A stretch of DNA of 64,000 nucleotides from Rutidosis leptorrhynchoides (Eukaryota > Streptophyta > Magnoliopsida > Asterales > Asteraceae): contig NC_092339.1 in the NCBI RefSeq assembly GCF_046630445.1, forward strand, positions 77,456,001 through 77,520,000, written 5' to 3'. The notes under the pieces were generated by a model. It was not told the origin of the DNA. It made no database searches and was given only the letters and a program-made list of their open reading frames with translations. Positions 1 through 10,439 of this stretch are shown piece after piece; position 1 is the first letter of the stretch; the number at the start of each line of letters is the position of its first letter. Both the position numbers and the translations under genes were made by a program.

Positions 1-2528
1 AATTCTGGAAATTCTTCTAATAATTCTGCATGTGCATCTATAGTTTGAATATAATAACATGTATCATCTGCAGATTGTGGTTGTTGCATTGCTCTATCAA
101 CTGAAAAGGTAACACTCTCATCCTCTATACTTAGGGTCAGTTTCTTACCGAACACGTCTATCATTGCTTTAGCCGTGTTTAAGAATGGTCTTCCTAATAT
201 GAGAGGAACTTGAGAATCTTCTTCCATGTCTAGAACAACAAAATCTACTGGAAATACTAAAGTACCAACTTTAACTAGCATGTTCTCCATTATCCCTCTA
301 GGATATTTTATTGATCTATCGGCTAGTTGTATGCTTATTCTGGTTGGTTTCAATTCTCCAAGGTCTAGTTTAGCGTATAGTGAATACGGCATTAAATTTA
401 TACTAGCACCTAAATCTGCTAATGCTTCTATTGAACTAAGACTACCCAGAAAACATGGAATTGTGAAACTTCCTGGATCAGATAGTTTTTCTGGTATCTT
501 ATTCAACAGCACTGCTGAACAATTAGCATTCATAGTAACAGCCGAGAGTTCTTCCATTTTCTTTCTATTCGTGATTAGATCTTTCAAGAATTTAGCATAT
601 CTTGGCATTCCTGAAATCACATCAATGAAAGGAAGGTTTACATTTATCTGTTTAAACATATCCAAGAATTTGGATTGCTCGGCTTCAAGTTTTTCTTTCT
701 TCATTTTACTCGGGTAAGGAAGTGGTGGTTGGTATGGTTTAACATAAGGTTTATCCTTAACTGTGTTATCTTCATTAACCTTTTCAACTACCGGTTCTTT
801 TTCCTTATCTTGATCAGGTTGTGGTTCTTGTGGAGTAGGAATAGTTTCATCAGAAGTTACAGGTATTTCAGGTGGTTTAAGTGTTGTACCACTTCTTGTG
901 GTAATAGCTTTAGCTGTTTCATTCCGGGGGTTAGCATTTGTATCACTAGGTAAACTTCCCGGTTTTCTTTCACCTATTAACCTTGCTAGGTTACTTACTT
1001 CTTGTTCCAGATTTTGAATAGAAGCTTGTTGATTTCTAAATGCTTGAGCATTTTGTTCATTGGTTTGTTTTTGAGATGTGAAAAACTGCGTTTGAGTTTC
1101 AACTAGCTTCGTCATCATTTCTTCTAAATTCGGCTTTTTATCATCGGTTTGTTGTGGTGGTTTGTTTTGAAAATTCGGTCTTTGCTGATTATAAGTATTA
1201 TTGGATACTTGTTGATTGCTAGGACCTTGTTGGTTGTTGTATGGAATATTTCGGTTATAATTCTGGTTTTGATTGTAAATCGGTCTTGGCGGTTGATAAT
1301 TATTCTGATAATTATTTCCAGGCCTTTGGTTTATGTATGAAATATTCTCTCTTTGTTCCATTGTTAATTCAATACTGAGACAATCTTTTGTCAAATGTGG
1401 TCCTCCACACTGCTCACAACTAATTCGTATAGCATGAATATCTTTAGTCATCTTTTCCATTCGTCTTTCGAAAGCATCTATCTTTGCGGAAATGGAATCT
1501 AAGTCATGGCTAGAATCGGCTCTAGCTGCTTTAGATGATCTAATGATATCTTTTTCTTGGTGCCACTCATGTGAGTGGGAAGCAGTATTATCAATAATTT
1601 TGTAAGCATCAGTTTCGGTTTTCTTCATAATAGAACCACCAGCTGCTATATCTATGTCTTTCCTTGTAGTGATGTCGCATCCTTGGTAGAATATTTGTAC
1701 TATTTGACAGGTGTCTAAACCATGTTGCGGACATCCTCTTAACAATTTTCCATATCTTGTCCATGCCTCATATAGAGTTTCATTTGGCTTCTGTGTGAAC
1801 GTAACAATTTCTGCTTGAAGTCTTACGGCTTTAGATGCAGGAAAGAATTGTTTAAGAAATTTATCAATTAAAACGTCCCATGTATCAATCGCCCCTTCAG
1901 GTAACGATTCCAACCAATCTTTGGCTTCTCCCTTTAAAGTCCAGGGAAATAACATGAGATATATCTGTTCATCCTCCACTTCTCGTATTTTAAATAGTGT
2001 GCAGATCCTATTAAAGGTACGTAGATGTTCATTTGGATCTTCCTTCGGTGCACCACTAAATTGGCATTGATTAGTCACCATGTGTAGAATTTGTCCTTTG
2101 ATTTCATAGTCTGGCGCATTAATGTCTGGATGGGTAATTGCGTGACCTTGGCCAGTGCGTTTAGCTCTCATTCGGTCTTCCATACTTAAAGGTTCCAGAT
2201 TCTCCATAATTGAATTTGTTGAATCGGTATCACTAGATGATTCTGATTTAATAGTTCGTTCCTCAACAATCTCTGTTTGAATGATTGGTGGTTCCGGAGG
2301 AAAGTTTAATGGTTCAGGATCTATGAACCGTTCCTGAATATTTTCTGGATTCTCAATTGTGAGGTTTGTTTCAAAAATTGGATTATCGGAAATTTGAACT
2401 GAAGCACTTGGTCGACTGGATGACGATTCTAAAGAAAAATCAACGGCGGTTATATTTGTTAAACGATGTCTTGATCTAGTTACAGGTGGTGAACGTACAA
2501 AAGGTGATGAACGTCTTGCTCGGTGCAT
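1..2528 (-). CDS. Gag-protease polyprotein of Athila/Tat-like element (partial)
   Basis: An uninterrupted frame of about 842 codons starts at ATG 2528-2526, directly preceded by an in-frame TGA, and stays open to the window edge; I checked it codon by codon over most of its length. The first ~130 residues are polar and disordered. A retrotransposon gag domain follows at ~130-330 (motifs FPWTLKGEAKDWLESLP and ETLYEAWTRYGKLLRGCP). Next come a knuckle of spacing C-x2-C-x3-H-x4-C (CEQCGGPHLTKDC, ~365), a Gln/Asn-rich linker, and an aspartic protease-like segment with LADLGASINLMPYSLY near ~700 and LILGRPFL near ~780. The DLGAS active-site variant is usual for Athila/Tat proteases. Gag packages the RNA and the protease processes the polyprotein. 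Because it reaches the edge it is easily missed by ORF callers that need a stop. Confidence 0.88.
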   Translation of the reverse strand, partial: MHRARRSSPFVRSPPVTRSRHRLTNITAVDFSLESSSSRPSASVQISDNPIFETNLTIENPENIQERFIDPEPLNFPPEPPIIQTEIVEERTIKSESSSDTDSTNSIMENLEPLSMEDRMRAKRTGQGHAITHPDINAPDYEIKGQILHMVTNQCQFSGAPKEDPNEHLRTFNRICTLFKIREVEDEQIYLMLFPWTLKGEAKDWLESLPEGAIDTWDVLIDKFLKQFFPASKAVRLQAEIVTFTQKPNETLYEAWTRYGKLLRGCPQHGLDTCQIVQIFYQGCDITTRKDIDIAAGGSIMKKTETDAYKIIDNTASHSHEWHQEKDIIRSSKAARADSSHDLDSISAKIDAFERRMEKMTKDIHAIRISCEQCGGPHLTKDCLSIELTMEQRENISYINQRPGNNYQNNYQPPRPIYNQNQNYNRNIPYNNQQGPSNQQVSNNTYNQQRPNFQNKPPQQTDDKKPNLEEMMTKLVETQTQFFTSQKQTNEQNAQAFRNQQASIQNLEQEVSNLARLIGERKPGSLPSDTNANPRNETAKAITTRSGTTLKPPEIPVTSDETIPTPQEPQPDQDKEKEPVVEKVNEDNTVKDKPYVKPYQPPLPYPSKMKKEKLEAEQSKFLDMFKQINVNLPFIDVISGMPRYAKFLKDLITNRKKMEELSAVTMNANCSAVLLNKIPEKLSDPGSFTIPCFLGSLSSIEALADLGASINLMPYSLYAKLDLGELKPTRISIQLADRSIKYPRGIMENMLVKVGTLVFPVDFVVLDMEEDSQVPLILGRPFLNTAKAMIDVFGKKLTLSIEDESVTFSVDRAMQQPQSADDTCYYIQTIDAHAELLEEFPE

Positions 2529-3903
2529 TCACTGAATATCCTATTAGTTTTTAAAAAGGAAAGAAAAATTATAATAAGTTATCCAATCAATAGACTTTTC
2601 TGATTTTGCCCACGTTTCGAATAGCCAAAAGATGCAGCAGAGGGGCAGGATTCGTTTGGTCTCAATATAATTGAGGACTGTTTGGCTCCAATAACCCGGT
2701 CCACGTACAAATCCAACTATTACTACGAACCAGAAAATTTTGATGTCTATCAATTTAACCACTTAAAATAAATTTTCGTAATTTTAAGAAATTTAGATAA
2801 GAAGTAGAAAAAAAATCTAAGTCCTAAAAACTAGAATAGCGAGAAATAAGAGAGAAAAAGATTGCGCGTCGAAAAATGTCGAAAAAGAAAAAAAAATGGT
2901 TGAAAAATAAAAGGTGACGGAAAAATAAAAGAAACTTATAAAAACTTAAAAATACTTAACTAATTTAACCTTATTACTACAACTAACTTAAAATTATAAT
3001 CGCAAATTGAAATTACTAATTGGAATGATAATTGATACATAGTAAACGGTCTAAAAATATTAAAGCTTACAGGAGAAACTAAATCCCAAATGGAAATAAC
3101 TTAAAAAGAAACTAAAACTTAAAAAGGCATCGCAAAATTCTAAAGCACCTAAATCTTAGTCTAAAGAAAAAGCACTTAAGGAATTCTACGGCAAAGCCTA
3201 AAAATCTAGGAGTAAAAATGACTATAGCGAAAACTAAGTTTAAAATTAAATATGAGCTAAAAATACAAATATTACGCTACAACGATTAAAAAGGGACAAA
3301 ATATTAAAAGTTATTAAAAAGTTATAAAAATATTAGATTTTATAAAAATATTATTTTTATATTTTATATATTTTTGTATTAAATATTATATATAATAAAA
3401 CTAGTTTTTAAGTTAATTAAAATAAACTAAAAACTTAAATATATAATAATAATAATTATATTAGGGTTTAATAATAATAATATAATATACCTCGTAATTA
3501 ATGCGAAATTAGGGTTGGATGTGGCCCTGTCAGACCCCTCATGCGACTCGCATGGTTTTAGGGGTCGGGTCATGCGAGTCGCATGACTGAACTGGACCGG
3601 TTCTCTGGACTGGTTCAAATGACGGGTCACGTATTATTTTATATTTAATTTCTTTTATTTTCTGTTTTAAATTTAAATAAAATATATATATATAATTAGA
3701 ATAAAAACTTAAAAATAAACTTAAAATTCTTTATAATTTTGTAAAAATAAAAGAAAAACTTAAAAATATACTTAAAATACTTTTTTTTTTTTTTTTTAAA
3801 TTTTTTTTTTTTATCTTTTTAATTTTTAAACAAAAATATAAATTTTACAAAAACTAATTATAACTTAAAAATTAAAAATATGGCGTTTCGCTTTGGCGAG
3901 CAG
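2529..3903 (-). other. Untranslated leader of Athila-like element
   Basis: AT-rich, ORF-poor DNA between primer site and gag start. It contains a T-run at 3781-3811 and one of two copies of a strong inverted repeat (3540-3585). Long leaders are common in Athila/Tat elements. I see no host gene in it. Confidence 0.6.
3540..3585. repeat. 15-bp inverted repeat with self-palindromic arms (leader copy)
   Basis: Arms CATGCGACTCGCATG (3540-3554) and CATGCGAGTCGCATG (3571-3585) are exact reverse complements separated by 16 bases. Each arm is also palindromic apart from its central base. The same arrangement recurs in the LTR at 5405-5451. Confidence 0.85.
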
Positions 3904-3921
3904 TCCCCGGCAGCGGCGCCA
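3904..3921 (-). other. Primer-binding site of Athila-like element
   Basis: On the minus strand the sequence from 3921 down begins TGGCGCCGCTGCCGGGGA, starting with the TGG that pairs with a tRNA CCA end. It lies eight bases after the LTR end. Athila/Tat sites of this form are usually attributed to tRNA-Asp; I have not verified the tRNA. Confidence 0.75.
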
Positions 3922-3929
3922 AAAATACT

Positions 3930-5923
3930 TGATGTCGAACGAGGTGTATATAAAATAGCTATTATTTTTCTAGGAAATACTATTAAATACGATACAATTT
4001 TACACAAGATATTTATTTATTTATAGAATGGATATACTTAAACCTTGCTACAACACTTATAGGCAGTGTACCTAATCGTACAGTAGTGTAGTTTTTAGTA
4101 AGTCCGGTTCGTTCCACAGGGAGATCTTTAAGCAAAGCTCAACGCTATATTAGTTTACTTTTATTAAAATTACAAATATATATATAAGTAATATTATTAT
4201 TATAAAGGGGGGGTTTTTACCGTTTAATGACCGGTTTGTCGATTTTAAAACTTTAGTCGCAGTTAAAACCTAATGTAAAATATAAAATAAATACAAGACT
4301 TTAAATTAAAGCGTAAAGTAAATAACGATAATGAAATTGCGAATAATAAAAATGATATAAAATAAAATTGCGATAATTAAAAGTACGATAATTAAAAGTG
4401 CGAGAAAATAAAATAACAATAAATAAAAGTGCGATAATTAGAAGTGCAATTAAATATAAAATAAAGGAAATTAAATATGAAATAAAAGAATTATGCTTAT
4501 TTAAACTTCCGTAATCATGATGTTTGACGTGTTGATTTTAGTTTTATGCCCATGGGTTAATTGTCCTTTGTCCTGGTTTATTCAATATGTCCGTCTGGTT
4601 TTTGTCCATAACAGTCCATCAGTCATAAATATAAATTGCAAGTGTCCTTGTCAAATTATTATTATACCCGAAGATAAATATTCCAACTAATTGGGGATTC
4701 GAATTGTAACAAGGTTTTAATACTTTGTTTAATGAATACACCAGGTTATCGACTGCGTGTAAACCAAGGTTTTACTACTTTGTTAACAATTACACCAATT
4801 ACCCTTGAATGTAATTTCACCCCTGTTTTAATTATTCTAGTGGCTATTAATCCATTCCCGTGTCCGGTTAAATGAACGATTATTCGTACATATAAATACC
4901 CCGCCCATCGTGTCCGATCGAGTGTATATGGTAATTTATAGGGACGCCCAATTGTAAATCTTTATATTAACATTAACAAACTTTCATTTAGTTAAACAAA
5001 TATAAAGCCCATTAATAGCCCATAGCCTAGTTTCCACAAGTGTCGTTCTTTTGTCCAAACCCCAATTATGGTACAAAGCCCAATTACCCAATTTTAGTAA
5101 TTAGCCCAACATCATGATTACCTCGTTTTAAATAAGCATAATAATAACTTAGCTACGAGACATTAATATAAAAAGTTTGAACATAACTTACAATGATTAA
5201 AAATAGCGTAGCGTTACACGGACAGAATTTCGACTTACACCCTTACAACATTCGCTAACATACCCTTATTATTAGAATTATAATTAAAATTAAAATATAA
5301 ATTATAAATATAAATATATTTACGTTGAAGAGGAAGAGAAAAAAGGATGTGTAAAACTCGGCACAAAACTGGCTTTTTATAGGACCTGACCAACAATCTC
5401 ACACCATGCGACTCGCATGGTTTTGTGCCTCTGGCCATGCGAGTCGCATGGCCACCCTGGATTCAGCCAACTACTTTTGTTTTCTTCTTGCCGACGTAAT
5501 ATAATAATAATAATATATATAATATATAATTATATATAATTATATATATATTATATTATATTCTTGTGCATAGTAGACTAGATATTTTTGGTCCGTTGTG
5601 TCGGGCGTTTCTTCTTGGCTCAGGTCCCGGTTCCGGATTCTCGGACGTCCTCGCGTATTATTTTAAATCGCGTACTTTGCGTCTTGTAACTTGTACTCTT
5701 GTCATTTTGAGACGTTCCTCATCAATATTTTGAACCTTTTTAATTGTATCTTGTACTTTTTAGCTCTTTGGACCTTTTTGTCTTCAATTTGTCGAATCTG
5801 TCTTTTGTCTTCACCTTTTATTATTTAAACGAATATCACTTGTAAATAGAACAATTGCAACTAAAAGCTTGTCTTTCTTGAGGAATAATGCTATGAAATA
5901 TATGTTCGTTTTTAGCATTATCA
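3930..5923 (-). repeat. 5' LTR of Athila-like element
   Basis: 1994 bp, reading TGATAATG at 5923 and ending GACATCA at 3930, so the ends form TGAT/ATCA. The inner end abuts the primer site and the outer end abuts interrupted copia LTR sequence. It contains a (TA)-rich tract at about 5497-5565 and the inverted repeat at 5405-5451. Confidence 0.82.
5405..5451. repeat. 16-bp inverted repeat with self-palindromic arms (LTR copy)
   Basis: CATGCGACTCGCATGG at 5405-5420 pairs with CCATGCGAGTCGCATG at 5435-5450. It is the second occurrence of the arrangement at 3540-3585, with a different 14-base loop. Confidence 0.85.
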
Positions 5924-6654
5924 GCAATCTACAAAACGGAAACAAACATCCGTTTGACAAACATTTCCCGACCCGTATGAACTCGTGAGGAAACTAACAA
6001 ATAAGGTATACACAATCACCACAAATCAGCCCCAATTCTGTCCCAAATCAGCAAATACGAAATAAATAAGCACACACAATACACACGAGACTTTTTACGT
6101 GGAAAACCTCTCAAAATCGAGAGTAAAAACCACGGGACTCGTAAGCCACTTAAATTCCACTATCAACAACAAGAGAGCAATACAATAGGTCTTCTCTAGA
6201 TCAACTAGAGGCATACAACATCATCATACTCTTGAACTACAACAATCAATAAGTATATGAAAATCTAAAGACAAAAGAGGAAATTCGTCACCCAAAAAAA
6301 CTGCTACTGTTTGACCTGCTGTAACTCGAGTTAGAGACCACTTGAGACGAATTCAACGGTTGAAAACCTTGGTCCAGATGTAAGGAACGTGCTATCCAAA
6401 AATAGTGAATATTCAACGGTCGGATCTCCGGGGATCGTCCGATTTGTGAGCTGCATTCTTCAAAAACGGGAATTGGGGTTTCTCTCTTTTTCTTAATCTC
6501 ACAACTCTCTTGATAGATCAAAAATGGCTGCACACTTGGAGGTTTTAATGCCCTAAAATGCTTGACCAAGTCAACAAGCATATGGGCCTAATTTGTTGGG
6601 CTTTGGGCTTGGGCTAGCATTCCTCATATTTGGAAACCCATATAAAACCCAACA
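5924..6654 (-). repeat. copia-2-type LTR, truncated by the Athila-like insertion
   Basis: Matches the 5' LTR of copia-2 (30522-31276). It starts TGTTGGG at 6654 and is followed by the same flank ACTAAATGTACC. The last ~23 bases of the LTR lie beyond the Athila-like element, outside the window. It resembles the copia-2 5' LTR more than the 3' LTR, as expected if the element was already in place before the segment was duplicated. ORFs here, such as 6288-6581, are LTR sequence and not genes. Confidence 0.85.
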
Positions 6655-7601
6655 ACTAAATGTACCTTTCATTTTGTTCCTGCTAGGATTTCATTTTGCT
6701 GAAGTAAACCCGGAAGTGTCGAACTGCATAGAAGTCATCAAAGGCTTGAATTCCAGTTCCTACATTTTTTGACCCATTTCCATTTTAACTATCTTCTTTG
6801 TAACCAATTTAACATAAAGACAACCTACACCTAAATAAACTTCTGGTTTCCACCACTATGCATATGTTAAGAAATCGATAGTCCTTTCTATGCATATGTT
6901 AAGAAATCGTTGGTCCCTTTCATGTTTGGCAGTTATCGAATACTAATTTGAAGTCCAAAAGTTCGAAATTCAATACCATTAGCTTGCTATTTCCCAAACC
7001 CTGACCATAACCATAGCACCAATCTTAAGCAACAAACCGTTTTTTTTAGTCATCTACAATATTCAATTCTTTTAGATCGAGAAATCTCCAACAGATTCAC
7101 ATAACAAACAAATCTAAGAAATACATAAAGATACAACACATAGGCAAAGAGCACATTACAACAGCAACCTGCAATATAATCAAATTTAAAACATATTTAA
7201 CGCTCAAATAATACCCAAATCCGTAAGAAACGAACCCAATAACATCAATGAAACACAATGAATCGATACAATAATGCATATAATAAAGAATCAGAACCTT
7301 CTTAAGAAACTGAAGGTGAAACAGAGAAGAAATTTCCTGCGTAGCAGACGATTCTGTATTTCGATATATTTTGTATTTGTAAACGAATTAGGAGGCAATT
7401 TGAGGAAGCACATTACCTGGAACACAACGATCGGAAAAACCTGTAACATCAAATTTACAAAAAACTTCCACATTATCGAATTGAATTTCGAGAGTAGATT
7501 AGGGTTTTTTCCAGATGATTGAAGCGAATGAATTGATTTTTCACGGACCCTTAATTCGCTTGAATCTGCAAAGCTGCTGCACATAGGTGATATGAAAATG
7601 A
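6655..7601. other. Unique part of copy A, possibly a host 5' UTR/intron; no recognised gene
   Basis: Equivalent to 31277-32221 in copy B. On the minus strand near 7584-7390 it reads like a plant 5' leader (an AAACCCTAATCTAC box, then a possible splice donor CCAG|GTAATG at about 7418). The ORFs at 7097-7279, 7274-7522 and 7291-7584 recur in copy B only because the DNA is duplicated; none resembles a known protein. Confidence 0.45.
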
Positions 7602-8706
7602 CTGGCTGTAAACGAGCCGAGCCGAGCCCGAGCTTGGCAGTGTTCGAGCTCGGCTCGATTGATTTTGGTAAAGCTCGAGCTCGAGCTCGGCTCGAGTCGA
7701 GCCTTTATTTTTTTGTTCGAGCTCGGCTCGTAAGAAATGTTAAAAGCTCGAGCTCGGCTAGTGAAAAGCTCGTTGCTTTTGAAAAATACTTAAACGAATT
7801 TTAGCTCGAGTTAGCTCGGCTCGTTAACCATAAGTTGGGCTCGTTAAAGAAAGCTCGAGCTCGAGCTCGACTCGTGATAACATCGGTATTAACAAAAGTT
7901 ATCTGAATATCTCTAATTCCTATACTTCAAAATAAAACAAAAATTGATGATAACTAAAATTACAATTGAAATGTTTATAGCTTTTCATTAAATTATAAAC
8001 TTTGACATGATAAATCTAAAACCTAAACAAGACATGCAACTAAGCCAAAACAATCAAAATTATGCTACAGATAATATAACTATCTTCAACAAAGATCCAC
8101 GGCTCGATTTCATCTTCATTATGCTAGAAGAAATAGTCACTTGAAAAAGAAACTGCATTAAATAAATAAAGAAATGTATTATGAAAATGACAATATATAC
8201 TTCATGTCTTCATGTTGGTAACAGTAGGCATAGTGTAAAGATATGTAATTAGGCATAGTGAAAATGACCCAATTTTGCAATGATTATTTTAGTAATAATA
8301 CAATAACAATGGTACAAATGGAAGTAAAACTATAAACATAAAGCGTATATACAATAATAGTTCATTGATTCTTACTGATATTGATGATCTTAATCAGTAG
8401 AAATTAAAAAAAGACTAATTGCTAGATTATTAAGAAATGGAAGATATAAACTGAGAATGAATGGTAGATGCAAATGTGAAAACGAACCGAGAAGGAAGAT
8501 GAATGTTTAGATGTAAGAATATGAAAATAAAATTAGAATACATATGGACAGTTAACAAATAAATTTAATTGGTAGATATGAACGGTGGATTGATTATAAA
8601 GATTTTTTTTGATATGTGATAATTATGGGATTTATTGAAATTTGTAATAGAAAGTCAAACGTCAATTTGGGAAAAAGAATGGACGTTATTTCTTATTGGG
8701 TTGAAG
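7602..8706. mobile_element. Left part of hAT-like element (truncated in copy A)
   Basis: Starts CTGGCTGTAAACGAGCC and continues with dense GAGCTCG/GGCTCG repeats to about 7880, like the subterminal repeats of hAT elements. AT-rich interior follows to 8706. The right terminus, present in copy B at 37404-37588, is missing here because copy A breaks into the kinase gene. Confidence 0.6.
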
Positions 8707-9854
8707 ATCCCCTCCATTAAGATACTCCATTACTAAATAAAGGTAGTCTTTACTAGTAAACGAATAAAAAAACCGAACCTGCAGCAGAAAACATATCCTT
8801 AAAAAATGCTACATAATGGACTTAACAATATACAAAAAAAGGAGTAAAAATTACCACGAATGGGTTTCGTATTGTGATCAGTATGTTGCGTTCTGAAACT
8901 ATCTTCTCAATATCATTCTTTCTAAGCATATCCATTTTCTTGAGCATCTGTACAAGCAATTGGCTAACCATCAGAACAAATTTAACAGATAAAAAGAGGT
9001 TAAAATAATTCTTGAAAATTCTGATGCAAAAGGTCATACCTTTATAGCAAACAAATCCCCGGTAGTACGTTTTCGTGCAAGAAATACTTTACCATAAGCT
9101 CCTTTGCTAATTGGTTTAATAATTTCAAAATCATCAATGCTTGTTCGCTCTTTATGTAGAAGATATGAAGGGGTGGAGACTGAACTGGTCTGAGATCCAG
9201 TATCCAACAAAGAAGGATATCCAACATCACTCGTTCTTTTATTTGTATCCTCTAGTTCACATGAAATTATATATTTCTCCCTGTAGACGTGTAACTAAAT
9301 GTGTAAATAGATGTATAAACACTAAAAATACACATACATGTATCGTTAGTCAAGATTACCGGATGAGTTTTTCTATTCGGAGCCCAAATGTGTCTATAAC
9401 AAGAGCTTTGAGCTGGCTCTTTTGTAAAACATCTTGCAAATCTTGCATACATGTAAGCAAGACCTGATGTGAACTTTCTTCCGTAAGATCTGTCTCGGAT
9501 GCTAAACGGGCAAGGTCTCTAAGGTCAGTCATCTGCAGAGGAAGAAAAGTATTCTAAGTACATGTTCTTTTTCCTATATTACATAATGAGGTCTTTCATG
9601 AGGCATAAAGTTAGGATACAAGTAGCAGTTAACACCTATGAATGACAAAACGTTGGTGTGGTTGAAACCCTATGAGTTATGTATTCAGTAACGATACACT
9701 GGGAAAATGCAAAAATATATGGAAGCTTCTACACGCATATGGTATTATCCATAAATAGACATCCTTTGACAAAAGTAGACGAATTTGCACATATTTAAGA
9801 AATTGTCGAAAAGCAACAAAGAAGGTATGTCACTCTCATTAGGTTACTTCTATA

Positions 9855-10439
9855 CCTAGCAATTGAGACCCATACTCTCAAATTTGGGTCAAATGGGTCA
9901 AGCTTTCGGGTCAATTGGGTCTTGAGAAAATTAGGTCTCACAATGTAACCCAAAACTTAAAAAAAGGTCCAATGAGTTTTTCTCCAACCTATTGGTTCTT
10001 GAGAAAAATATAAAAGAACAGGTCAGTCGGGTATCAAATTCTAAAGTTCATTAAATAGTGACAGGTCTAATGGGTCTAATGGGTCGAGCATAACAAGTTT
10101 CATCCCTCAATCATTTATGAAAGCATTAATGCTTATATCAATTATTATGTATATTAATATCTTTTTTATATATAATAAATATTAATAATAAATAAATAAT
10201 GATAATTAAAACAATATATTAAATATAAAAGATCAAATGTAAAAGTATATGACCCGTTTGGACCTATTTGACCCATTTGACCCGTTACTCATTTCGACCT
10301 GTTACCCAAACAGAACCTGAACCGTTTGGACCCGTTTTAAATTTTTACCCGCTTAGCCCATGACCCATTTCAACCCAAAATTGTTTTGACCCATTACCCA
10401 AACCGACCCAACCTCAACCTGACCCGTTTTCCACGTATA
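9855..10439. mobile_element. 585-bp insertion in an IRE4-like intron, flanked by 12-bp direct repeats
   Basis: GTTACTTCTATA occurs at 9843-9854 and again at 10440-10451, exactly bracketing a block rich in GGGTCAAATGGGT-type motifs on its left and their complement (GACCCGTTTGACC) on its right. The inverted character and flanking repeats suggest a non-autonomous DNA transposon. Terminal inverted repeats are not clean, so the family is undetermined. Confidence 0.5.

Larger units (their letters stand above)
1..5923 (-). mobile_element. Athila/Tat-like Ty3 LTR retrotransposon, 5' part (runs off left edge)
   Basis: Reading the minus strand from 5923 down there is a 2.0 kb LTR, a primer-binding site, a 1.4 kb untranslated leader and a long gag-protease ORF that is still open at base 1. 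This order and the long LTR and leader fit the non-chromodomain Athila/Tat branch of Ty3/gypsy elements. The element sits inside a copy of the copia-2 LTR. The five bases after its outer end (5924-5928, gcaat) match the sequence at 30545-30549 in the uninterrupted copy, so gcaat is the probable target duplication. Polymerase domains and the second LTR lie outside the window, so completeness cannot be judged. Confidence 0.85.
5924..8706. repeat. Segmental duplication, copy A
   Basis: Nearly identical, in the same orientation, to 30545-35920 once the LINE in copy B is removed. It comprises a copia-2 LTR with the same ACTAA flank, ~950 bp of unique DNA and the left part of a hAT-like element. 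Identity stops exactly at 8706/35920 (shared ...GGGTTGAAG). In copy A the next bases are kinase exon sequence; in copy B they are further hAT-interior sequence. Confidence 0.9.

Noticed and set aside
1-1340. Plus-strand ORFs at 226-717, 675-953 and 1149-1340
   Set aside because: Shadows of the minus-strand Athila-like gag-protease frame, which has the domain motifs.
6288-7584. ORFs of 60-97 codons conserved at 30910-32204
   Set aside because: Conservation is explained by the segmental duplication and shared LTR; no protein family resemblance.
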